Positions 1 to 5,465 of a DNA stretch of 7,892 nt are shown in pieces. Within the stretch, counting starts at the first letter, position 1. Every line of letters starts with the position of its first letter. Source of the DNA: Clostridiales bacterium (lineage in GTDB: Bacteria; Bacillota; Clostridia; Christensenellales; Borkfalkiaceae); assembly GCA_003503945.1 (NCBI GenBank), contig DOCD01000092.1, positions 1 to 7,892 on the forward strand, in the 5' to 3' direction. Made by a program: the position numbers and the translations under genes. The notes below the pieces were generated by a model. It did not search any database. It saw only the letters and a list, made by a program, of their open reading frames with translations, and was not told where the DNA came from.

Positions 1-455
1 AGCTTGGGCTGTTTATTGAGCCTTTGCGTATAGAAAAAGTAAAGCCCCGCGCCGAAGCCCAAAAGAAAAACGCACGACGCAACGGGGTAAAATACGCGGT
101 ACGCATAAAAGCCGGCGTATCTTAAAACTATCCAGGACAGCGAATAGCACGCAGTGCTCAGGATATGCTGCGCGCAATAGGTTGTCAGCGAATAAAAAAG
201 GCATTCCGCAAAATCTACCTTAAAGCTTGCGAAAATTGCCGAAAACAGAAAAACGTATATTATGAGGTAATAGTAGGGCAGTGGCAGGCTAAACAGCGCC
301 GAAACGCCGAAAATAAGAAGATACGACAGCGGAAATACGGCGAAGAAAAATTTTCTCCTGCGCCAGAACGGCAACACGGCAAGCGAGATAAGCAAAAGCT
401 GTATGACAAACTCGTTGCCGTACAATAAACCGACAAAATTATAATAAGTCCTCAC
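1..455 (-). CDS. Membrane sensor kinase partner of the LytTR regulator, N-terminal part only (runs off left edge)
   Basis: An open frame of 151 codons from a GTG at 455 reaches the window edge without a stop. The GTG overlaps the stop of the upstream response regulator as GTGA, and a GGAG lies 8 nt before it inside the regulator gene, so the two are probably translationally coupled. The visible part is nearly all membrane: hydrophobic segments at about residues 16-31, 36-56, 61-78, 86-111 (weaker) and 121-142, with a basic WRRRK cluster after the first. This many N-terminal helices directly after a LytTR regulator is typical of AgrC/GHKL-type sensor histidine kinases, and the stretch TTYCAQHIL resembles, from memory, the gate region of that group. 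The His box and ATPase domain would lie outside the window, so kinase identity is inferred from context. The input signal is unknown. Confidence 0.72.
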   Translation of the reverse strand, partial: MRTYYNFVGLLYGNEFVIQLLLISLAVLPFWRRRKFFFAVFPLSYLLIFGVSALFSLPLPYYYLIIYVFLFSAIFASFKVDFAECLFYSLTTYCAQHILSTACYSLSWIVLRYAGFYAYRVFYPVASCVFLLGFGAGLYFFYTQRLNKQPK

Positions 456-1186
456 CTGGTTTTCTCCGAGCCCTTCGAAAGAACGTAGTTCATAAGCTTG
501 TCCGTAAAATCTTTTTTGAAATTGCGGCTTAACGGCAAAATTTCGTTATCGAGGTAAATCATATTCTTTCGTAAGGAATTTACGTAGCGCATATTTATGT
601 AAAAGCTTGCGCTGGACTGTGCGAACAGCGGACTGTTCACGCTTTTCATAACCCCGCGCATAGAGCCGCGGCTGCGTATAATTTCGACGCTTTCGCCGTT
701 CGAAACGCGGTAAAAGAGGTTATGCTTCTGCACCTCGATATAGACGATTTTATCGATGGGCACGAGCATATCGCCGTCGACGGTCTTTATATACACCTTT
801 CTGTTTAAATCGGGTTTAAGCCGCGCGCACGCCTTTTTCAGGTTAGTGTAAAGCGAGTACTCCGTTACGGGCTTTATGAGATAACCGAGGGCGTCGACGG
901 AATACCCGTCTATTGCATACTGTTCGAGATTGGTGCAGAAAAACAGAACCGTTTCGTATCCGCCCGCGCGCAGCTCCTTTGCGGTCTGCAAGCCGTTTTT
1001 GCCGTCCATGGCGATATCGAGAAAGACTATGTCGAACTTAGTAAAATCGCTTTGAAGCAAAGCTTCGCCGCTCGCAAACCCGTCGACGGAAAACTCGATA
1101 TCGTTTTCTTTGCCGTATTTGCAAATCATCGCAGACAGCTTTTCCAAAGCCTCGTTATCGTCGTCCACAACAGCTATATTGTACAA
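452..1186 (-). CDS. LytTR-family DNA-binding response regulator
   Basis: A 244-residue protein, normal length for the AgrA/LytR-type family. Residues 1-120 form a receiver domain: acidic pocket D8-D10, phosphoacceptor D57 in VFLDIAMDG, T85 at the switch position, and K105-P106. Residues about 128-236 form a LytTR DNA-binding domain, with the typical IDKIVYIEVQKHNLFYRV strand and an INMRYVNSL...LPLSRNFK end. A TTG at 1186 is chosen as start. It has GAGGGGG 5 nt upstream and gives a protein starting MYNIAVVDDD, as expected for a receiver. A longer frame back to an ATG at 1255 would cross the promoter -10 box (1235-1240), so that extension is unlikely to be translated. It probably acts as a transcription factor controlled by the overlapping downstream membrane kinase. 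The target genes are not visible. Confidence 0.93.
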   Translation of the reverse strand: MYNIAVVDDDNEALEKLSAMICKYGKENDIEFSVDGFASGEALLQSDFTKFDIVFLDIAMDGKNGLQTAKELRAGGYETVLFFCTNLEQYAIDGYSVDALGYLIKPVTEYSLYTNLKKACARLKPDLNRKVYIKTVDGDMLVPIDKIVYIEVQKHNLFYRVSNGESVEIIRSRGSMRGVMKSVNSPLFAQSSASFYINMRYVNSLRKNMIYLDNEILPLSRNFKKDFTDKLMNYVLSKGSEKTR

Positions 1187-1191
1187 AATAT

Positions 1192-1198
1192 CCCCCTC
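1192..1198 (-). promoter_or_regulatory. Ribosome binding site supporting a TTG start
   Basis: Minus-strand GAGGGGG, separated by ATATT from the TTG at 1186. No ATG or GTG in this frame near the receiver N-terminus has a comparable site, so it decides the start of the LytTR regulator. Confidence 0.75.
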
Positions 1199-1234
1199 TT
1201 TATTCAGGTCGAATAATCTTAATATATTCAATTC

Positions 1235-1263
1235 AGTATAAAATAACATGAACAATATTGCAA
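1235..1263 (-). promoter_or_regulatory. Sigma-A type promoter for the LytTR regulator-kinase operon
   Basis: Minus strand: -35 TTGCAA (1258-1263), 17-nt spacer, -10 TATACT (1235-1240). Transcription should start near 1228, giving a leader of about 40 nt before the TTG at 1186. The AT-rich stretch 1264-1368 behind it holds no gene or clear repeat that I can see. No paired direct repeats of the kind bound by LytTR proteins stand out, so autoregulation is not supported. Confidence 0.7.
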
Positions 1264-1368
1264 CTGCGGCGGCAAATTAAGTACGATTTGCGGCACATTT
1301 AACCGCGCGAATTTTGTTTTATACGGCTTTTTAAGCGTATTTAAGCCTTTCGTATTTATAAATTACGC

Positions 1369-1397
1369 AAAAAAAGCGGGTTGCGAAACGCAACCCG
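1369..1397 (-). terminator. Intrinsic terminator of the phosphate operon
   Basis: Minus strand: perfect 9-bp stem CGGGTTGCG / CGCAACCCG (1389-1397 with 1377-1385) around a 3-nt loop, then a C and seven T (1375-1369). It lies 14 nt after the transporter stop codon and ends the minus-strand operon before the LytTR promoter. The A run on the plus strand precedes the hairpin, so it is directional for the minus strand. Confidence 0.9.
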
Positions 1398-1410
1398 TTT
1401 AATTGCTCTT

Positions 1411-3081
1411 TCACGAATACGACAATATCGTTTTCGCGATGTTTATATAGTGGTCGGCAATACGCTCGGCGCCCGTCGAAAAGGACAGGTACTGCGCCCC
1501 GACTTCGGGCGTGCACTCGCCCGAGCCAAGCCGCCGCAAGTGGTTGTCGCCCATTCTTCGCGTTACCTCGTCCACCTTCTCTTCGAAGGCGTTCGCCTTT
1601 TTAAGCGCGGCTTTATCGCAGTTTTCGTAGGCGAGCATTACGTTGCCGTAAAGGCTTCTTATAATCGCTTCGAGGTTCTCTATTTCCTTAACCGCCTCCT
1701 CCGAAAACCTTTCGCCGTCCTGCCGCAGTATGTCGGCGTACTCTACTATGTTTTCGGCGTAGTCGCCTACTCGCTCCAAATCTATTACCGAGCGAAACGC
1801 CGTGGATAAATACAACCTGTCGTGCTCGCTGAGCTCGGCTTTCAATAGCTTTGCCATATATTTAGTGAGTTCCGCGTTGATAAAGTTAAGCTTTTTTTCG
1901 TTCGTGCGGAACTCCTTTTCCTGTTCGTAGTCGAGCGTGCATATTATGCGGCAGGCTATTTTGAAGTTGGTTATCGATATTTCCGCCATGTTCATAATTT
2001 CGCGCTTTACCTGCTGAACGGCGATGGGCGGGGTTTTAAGCATGTGCTCCTCCGCGAATTCGAGGCGCATAACCTCCCCGTCCGCTCCGTCCTTTTTGTC
2101 GGGAATAATTTTCGTGACGGCTTTTACGAGCAAACTTGTTAAGGGCAGCACGATTATAACCGTAATCACGTTGAATATGGTATGGAACATCGACATCTGT
2201 ATCTGCGGCGCGCCGGGGAACATCTTGCCGAAGATAAAGCCGTAATCTATCCCGCCGAGGCGCATAAACAGCCCGATAAGCATAAATACGACTACGCCGC
2301 TTACATTGAAAATCAAGTGAATGAGCGCGGTGCGCTTAGCGTTGCGGGTGCTCGTAAGCCCCGCCATAAGCGCGGTGACGCACGTGCCGATATTAGAGCC
2401 CATAGTGATATATATGCCCTGATTGAGATTGATAAGCCCCGTCACGACCATAGTTATCGACATCGAGGTCATAACCGACGAGCTTTGAACCACCGCGGTG
2501 AGAACCGCGCCTATAAGCACCAAAAGGAAGGGGTTTTTGAACGCGGCAAGGAAATTTTTCACCGAATCGAGCTCGGAAAAATGCTCCATTGCGCCGCTCA
2601 TCATCGAAAGCCCGACGAACAGCATACCGAAGCCCGCGGTAATTCCGCCTATTTTTTGCAACCTGTCGTTCTTGGAAAAAGCGAGTATAAACGCGCCGAC
2701 GCCCGCAAGCGTTGCGAATATCACCGAGGTGGAAACCGAATTGCCGCCGAACATACCGAACGCGACGAGCTGCCCCGTAATAGTCGTGCCTATGTTTGCG
2801 CCGAATATGACGGTCGCCGCCTGCGTAAGCGACATTATGCCCGCGTTGACGAAGCCTATAACCATTACCGTAGTCGCGCTCGAACTCTGTATCGCCGCGG
2901 TCGCCGCCGCGCCCACGCCCACGCCGACGAGCTTTGATTTGGAGGTTTTCGCGAACAGCTTTTTAAGCTTGCCGCTGCCGAGAGATTCGAGGTTGGTGCT
3001 CATCATCGTGCACGCTATCAGAAAGACCCCAACGCCCGCAATAAGCGTCAGAACCGAAGATATAATCGTAACAGTATCCAT
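1411..3081 (-). CDS. Na+/phosphate cotransporter family protein with C-terminal PhoU domain
   Basis: A 556-residue inner-membrane protein expected to import phosphate with sodium. Residues about 1-325 hold the two inverted Na/Pi-cotransporter repeats, each with the signature QSSS (65-68 in AAIQSSSATT and 199-202 in AVVQSSSVMT). Each is followed by a matching GANIGTT (94-100) or GSNIGTC (228-234) motif. Residues about 355-556 form a helical PhoU-like domain with two acidic metal-site motifs, LERVGDYAENI (435-445) and GAERIADHYINIA (537-549). Length and architecture match the YjbB/NptA type. Its ATG shares an A with the kinase stop (TAATG), with GGAG just upstream, so it is coupled to the PhoR-like kinase. 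In other bacteria PhoU links transport to PhoR, so here the fused domain might feed transporter state back to the kinase; that is inference. Some family members have been reported to export phosphate, so direction is not certain. Confidence 0.94.
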   Translation of the reverse strand: MDTVTIISSVLTLIAGVGVFLIACTMMSTNLESLGSGKLKKLFAKTSKSKLVGVGVGAAATAAIQSSSATTVMVIGFVNAGIMSLTQAATVIFGANIGTTITGQLVAFGMFGGNSVSTSVIFATLAGVGAFILAFSKNDRLQKIGGITAGFGMLFVGLSMMSGAMEHFSELDSVKNFLAAFKNPFLLVLIGAVLTAVVQSSSVMTSMSITMVVTGLINLNQGIYITMGSNIGTCVTALMAGLTSTRNAKRTALIHLIFNVSGVVVFMLIGLFMRLGGIDYGFIFGKMFPGAPQIQMSMFHTIFNVITVIIVLPLTSLLVKAVTKIIPDKKDGADGEVMRLEFAEEHMLKTPPIAVQQVKREIMNMAEISITNFKIACRIICTLDYEQEKEFRTNEKKLNFINAELTKYMAKLLKAELSEHDRLYLSTAFRSVIDLERVGDYAENIVEYADILRQDGERFSEEAVKEIENLEAIIRSLYGNVMLAYENCDKAALKKANAFEEKVDEVTRRMGDNHLRRLGSGECTPEVGAQYLSFSTGAERIADHYINIAKTILSYS

Positions 3082-4424
3082 TAAAACTCCACAGTAAATT
3101 TACTTCCTTCCCCGAGCTTGCTTTCCACGCTTATATCCCAGCCCGATTTTTTGCAAATCTTTTTTACGACGGCGAGCCCCAGCCCGAAGCCACCGTTTTT
3201 GCCGCCGTGCGATTTATCGACCGTGAAAAACCTTGAAAAAACCTTGCCCATATTTTCTTCCGCAATGCCGATGCCCGTATCCTCCACCGCAAGCCTGCCC
3301 TGCGTCAGAGTGACGGTCACCGTCCCGCCCTGTTTGTTGTAGCGTATGGCGTTTCTCAAAAGGTTGCCGAACACCTCGCTCACCCTTTCGTGACGGCTGA
3401 AAATTTTGACACCGTCGTCGATATTCTCGATTACGGTAACCTGTTTTTTATCCGCCTCGGGTTTGAGCGCTTTTATCGCCTCGCGGGCGAGCGCCGTAAA
3501 ATCCACCTCGTAAGGCGGCAGCTCGTCGCTGTCTATCTCGCCGTAATTTATTATGCAGGCGATAAGGTTTGTAAGCCGCTCGCTCTGGTTCAATATGGTT
3601 TTATACGCCTCGGCTTTCTGAGCTTCAGTCATTTTGCCCGAACCCAAAAGCTCGGCATAGCCGCGTATCGACGTGAGCGGCGTGTTCATCTCGTGCGTGA
3701 CATTTGAAATGAATTCGTCCTTTGACTTTCGCGCCTGTTCGGCGAGCTCTTTTTCCGCATTGATTTGCGAAAGCTGTAACTTTATGTTGCGGTTGCGCTC
3801 GTTTAAAATGCGGGCTATGGGTTCGAGTTCGGAGTACTTACCCGTAACCACTCCGCCCGAAACGGCGTCCGCCGCAAGATTTTTGACGGGGTTTAATATG
3901 AAATGCGTCGCGACGAACGCGAGCAGAACGCAAAGCGCCAGATCGACCGCGAAGTACTGCGCCGCGGTGGGCAAAGTTCTGACGAATATATTCCAGTCGG
4001 AATAGACGTTAACGGCTATGCGCACAAGCTTTTCGCTGCCGTAGCTCTTGCAGAAATATATCATATTTTTGCCGAGCGTGGAGCTGCCCCTGACGGCGAA
4101 GCCCTCGCCGTCTAATATTGCGTCCTGCACTTCCTTTCTGTCCGAATGGTTGGTAAGCGAGTTGTCCGTATCGCTGTCGGCGATTACGTTGCCCCGTCCG
4201 TCCATAAACGTGACCCTCGCCCCGTTGAGTCTTTCGGAAAGAGAACGCGCGCCGTCCGCGTCGGAAGAGTATCCGCCGTCCTCGTACACGTTCATATATA
4301 CGCGGAGATATTCCTTTCCGTCGTCGATAGTCGAGTTATAGTAAACCTGCGTCGCCGCGAACGTAAACACGAGTATGCACACGACGGTTATCCCCAGAGA
4401 TAAAAGCAGTATTCTCCACTTCAT
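3081..4424 (-). CDS. phoR: PhoR-like transmembrane sensor histidine kinase
   Basis: A 447-residue kinase with membrane helices at about 4-26 and 157-178. The extracytoplasmic loop between them carries VTFMDGRGNVIADSD...NHSDRKEVQDAI...RGSSTLGKNMIYF, very like the external sensor fold of Gram-positive PhoR. A short, degenerate HAMP-like linker and coiled coil (179-238) leads to the dimerisation box with phospho-His H244 in NVTHEMNTPLTSI. The ATPase domain has N-box NLLRNAIRYN (354-363, key N358), G1 DTGIGI (382-387), F-box FSRFF (396-400) and G2 GGFGLGL (411-417). All catalytic motifs are intact. No cytoplasmic PAS domain is evident. The ATG at 4424 is chosen because AAGGAG lies 6 nt upstream and TM1 starts at once. 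A longer frame back to 4580 crosses several hairpins and is rejected. It should phosphorylate the upstream regulator. Phosphate as signal is inferred from the sensor fold and the cotranscribed transporter. Confidence 0.9.
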   Translation of the reverse strand: MKWRILLLSLGITVVCILVFTFAATQVYYNSTIDDGKEYLRVYMNVYEDGGYSSDADGARSLSERLNGARVTFMDGRGNVIADSDTDNSLTNHSDRKEVQDAILDGEGFAVRGSSTLGKNMIYFCKSYGSEKLVRIAVNVYSDWNIFVRTLPTAAQYFAVDLALCVLLAFVATHFILNPVKNLAADAVSGGVVTGKYSELEPIARILNERNRNIKLQLSQINAEKELAEQARKSKDEFISNVTHEMNTPLTSIRGYAELLGSGKMTEAQKAEAYKTILNQSERLTNLIACIINYGEIDSDELPPYEVDFTALAREAIKALKPEADKKQVTVIENIDDGVKIFSRHERVSEVFGNLLRNAIRYNKQGGTVTVTLTQGRLAVEDTGIGIAEENMGKVFSRFFTVDKSHGGKNGGFGLGLAVVKKICKKSGWDISVESKLGEGSKFTVEF

Positions 4425-4430
4425 AAAATT

Positions 4431-4436
4431 CTCCTT
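4431..4436 (-). promoter_or_regulatory. Ribosome binding site fixing the kinase start
   Basis: Minus-strand AAGGAG, 6 nt before the ATG at 4424. It makes the kinase begin MKWRILLL, a positively charged N-terminus followed directly by a membrane helix, and not 52 codons further upstream. Confidence 0.85.
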
Positions 4437-4445
4437 AAAAATTAC

Positions 4446-4619
4446 GGCGCAAGCAAAACCGCGCTTTTGCGCCAGCGCACACAATTTGTCGCTTGCGACC
4501 TCAGCGGTGTGAATGCCCGCAATTATATAATTGTTTGCCCTTAAAATTGCGGGCAGAGCGGCAGAGCCGCTGAAAATCACGAAGAATTTTGCGCGCAGAA
4601 TAGCGCAAAATTCTTGTGA
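4446..4619 (-). repeat. Cluster of inverted repeats in the regulator-kinase gap
   Basis: The 196 nt between regulator stop and kinase start contain at least four hairpins and no gene. They are GGCGCAA/TTGCGCC (4446-4452, 4467-4473); GCCCGCAATT/AATTGCGGGC (4515-4524, 4545-4554) around a 20-nt loop; AGCGGC-AGA-GCCGCT (4557-4571); and AAGAATTTTGCGC/GCGCAAAATTCTT (4582-4594, 4603-4615), extended by TCAC/GTGA across one bulged base. A weaker GTCGCTTGCGAC lies at 4488-4499. Regulator-kinase pairs of this family usually touch or overlap, so the gap is unusual. It could be an inserted palindromic intergenic repeat, or an RNA that attenuates or processes the mRNA so that regulator and kinase are made at different levels. 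The sequence alone does not decide. Confidence 0.75.
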
Positions 4620-4631
4620 ATCACAATTTGT
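4480..4631. repeat. 10-bp direct repeat CACAATTTGT bracketing the hairpin cluster
   Basis: CACAATTTGT occurs at 4480-4489 and again at 4622-4631, where it overlaps the last codons and stop of the response regulator. The copies bracket 132 nt that include most of the hairpins. This could be a target-site duplication from an insertion, or chance. The bracketed segment has no convincing terminal inverted repeats. Confidence 0.4.
4573..4619 (-). terminator. Possible attenuating terminator after the response regulator
   Basis: Two bases past the regulator stop codon the minus strand forms a 13-bp perfect stem (4603-4615 with 4582-4594), lengthened by 4 bp beyond a bulge, with an 8-nt loop, followed by TTTT (4576-4573). 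The stem is strong, but the T run is short and is followed by CAGCGG. Partial termination that lowers kinase and transporter expression relative to the regulator is plausible; full termination is not, as no kinase promoter is evident. Confidence 0.4.
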
Positions 4632-5262
4632 ATCCTACTCCGAACACCGTTTCGATTTTGACGCCCGATTTGCGGAGGCGGGCAACGTGATTATCCAGAG
4701 TGCGCGTTTCCCCCTCGTCGTATCCCCACACCGCGGCAAGCAGCTTTTCGCGGGTTAAAACCTTGCCCGCGTTTTCGACGAAGTACTTCAAAAGGTCGTA
4801 TTCCTTTTTGTTCAAGGGCAGAACTTCCCCGTTGAGCTCCGCCGTCATAGTGTCGGTATTGAGCGCGATATCCCCCGAAACGATAATGTTCTGCCTCTGC
4901 TTGCGGCGAAGCTGAGCGTTTACGCGCGCGGTGAGTTCGAGCACGGAAAAGGGCTTCGAAACGTAGTCGTCCGCGCCCAGATTGAGCCCGTTGACCTTAT
5001 CCTCCTCCTTCGTAAGCGCGGACAGCATTATGCACGCGACTTCGGGATAGCGTTTTTTGAGGAATTGCAGCACTTCGAGCCCGCTTCCGTCGGGAAGCAT
5101 AATGTCGAGAAGCGCCACGTCGGGGCGTTCCTCCAAAAGCGCAGCTTTAAAATCGGCGACCGTCGAAAAAGCCTTAAAGCTCAGCCCGTTCATTTCCAGC
5201 GCGACCCTTATGAGTCCGCATATGCTCGTATCGTCCTCTAAAATAAAAATTTTATCTTTCAT
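4621..5262 (-). CDS. OmpR/PhoB-family response regulator (PhoB/PhoP-like)
   Basis: A 213-residue two-domain regulator. The receiver (about 1-118) has acidic pocket E9-D10-D11, phosphoacceptor D53 in VALLDIMLPDGSG, S81 at the switch, and K103-P104-F105. The winged-helix DNA-binding domain (about 125-213) shows the usual LNKKEYDLLKYFVENAGKVL, a REKLLAAVWGY segment, a recognition helix around TRTLDNHVARLRKS, and the final GVGYKL hairpin. It is slightly short for the family (about 225-235) but complete at both ends. The ATG at 5262 has GAGG 6 nt upstream. It heads the operon with a PhoR-like kinase and a phosphate transporter, so the phosphate regulator is its likeliest identity. The 11-bp periodic repeats in front of it fit binding by its own tandem wings (inference). 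A regulator for another signal, such as envelope stress, cannot be excluded from the protein alone. Confidence 0.92.
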   Translation of the reverse strand: MKDKIFILEDDTSICGLIRVALEMNGLSFKAFSTVADFKAALLEERPDVALLDIMLPDGSGLEVLQFLKKRYPEVACIMLSALTKEEDKVNGLNLGADDYVSKPFSVLELTARVNAQLRRKQRQNIIVSGDIALNTDTMTAELNGEVLPLNKKEYDLLKYFVENAGKVLTREKLLAAVWGYDEGETRTLDNHVARLRKSGVKIETVFGVGYKL

Positions 5263-5287
5263 GCTCTACCTCATAATAACATTAAAA

Positions 5288-5336
5288 TGTATACAAAGTC
5301 GTATTAAAAATGTAATAAAATTGTAAAAACATTGTA
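5288..5336 (-). promoter_or_regulatory. Tandem 11-bp spaced TACA repeats, putative Pho box
   Basis: Read on the minus strand, five hexamers recur in register: GCTACA, TTTACA, ATTACA, AATACG and TATACA. On the plus strand the matching TGTA/CGTA cores start at 5333, 5322, 5311, 5300 and 5288, that is 11, 11, 11 and 12 bp apart, with AT-rich spacers. Direct repeats on one helix face at 11-bp steps are the known binding pattern of PhoB/PhoP-type dimers; the Bacillus PhoP box is TTAACA-like with about 5-nt gaps. The array lies directly before the response regulator gene and its first unit overlaps the predicted -10 box. It may therefore be an autoregulatory site, activating from another start or repressing this one. 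Confidence 0.6.
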
Positions 5337-5359
5337 GCATTCGCCGATAAAAAAGGCAA
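5331..5359 (-). promoter_or_regulatory. Promoter of the phosphate regulator operon
   Basis: Minus strand: -35 TTGCCT (5354-5359), 17-nt spacer ending in TGC, -10 TACAAT (5331-5336), so an extended -10 promoter. The transcript would start near 5324 with a leader of about 60 nt that contains most of the TACA repeat array. Downstream AT-rich hexamers inside the array (for example TATACA) could also act as -10 boxes, so the exact start is uncertain. Confidence 0.6.
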
Positions 5360-5418
5360 CGGCAAATATGAGCTGTTTTTATAGTATTTGTATAAATATT
5401 CGTTTTTTATCAATTTGT

Positions 5419-5447
5419 TTGACTTTACGCCCCGAATACCTTATAAT
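5419..5447 (+). promoter_or_regulatory. Near-consensus promoter of ilvBN
   Basis: -35 TTGACT (5419-5424), 17-nt spacer, perfect -10 TATAAT (5442-5447). Initiation near 5454 gives a leader of only about 12 nt, just enough for the ribosome binding site. No T-box, leader peptide or attenuator can fit in so short a leader, so any control should act on the DNA by a repressor or activator. I see no convincing operator. Confidence 0.85.
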
Positions 5448-5455
5448 TTTTTAAA

Positions 5456-5460
5456 AGGAG
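5456..5460 (+). promoter_or_regulatory. Ribosome binding site fixing the ilvB start
   Basis: AGGAG followed by CGACT and the ATG at 5466. An in-frame ATG at 5388 lies upstream of the promoter, so translation from it is ruled out for this transcript. Confidence 0.88.
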
Positions 5461-5465
5461 CGACT

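Noticed and set aside
1381..1809. Plus-strand frame of 142 codons
   Set aside because: Antisense to the PhoU part of the transporter and overlapping its terminator; no start signal or recognisable domain.
2182..2937. Plus-strand open frame of 251 codons
   Set aside because: It lies wholly antisense to the Na/Pi transporter, is rich in Arg, His and Ala as expected from reading its codons backwards, has no ribosome binding site and resembles no family I know.
4425..4580. 52-codon N-terminal extension of the histidine kinase
   Set aside because: It crosses the hairpin cluster, puts an unlikely sequence before TM1 and has no good ribosome binding site, whereas AAGGAG sits 6 nt before the ATG at 4424.
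4440..4620. Homology between the hairpin cluster and the post-ilvN palindromes
   Set aside because: They share only short words (CCTCAG, GCGCACAC) in different order, which is not enough to call one repeat family by eye.
5388..5465. Upstream in-frame ATG for ilvB
   Set aside because: It precedes the -35 and -10 boxes of the ilvB promoter, so it would not be on the transcript.
5263..5465. T-box or leader-peptide attenuator before ilvB
   Set aside because: No T-box core sequence, no run of branched-chain codons and no terminator hairpin; the predicted leader is only about 12 nt.
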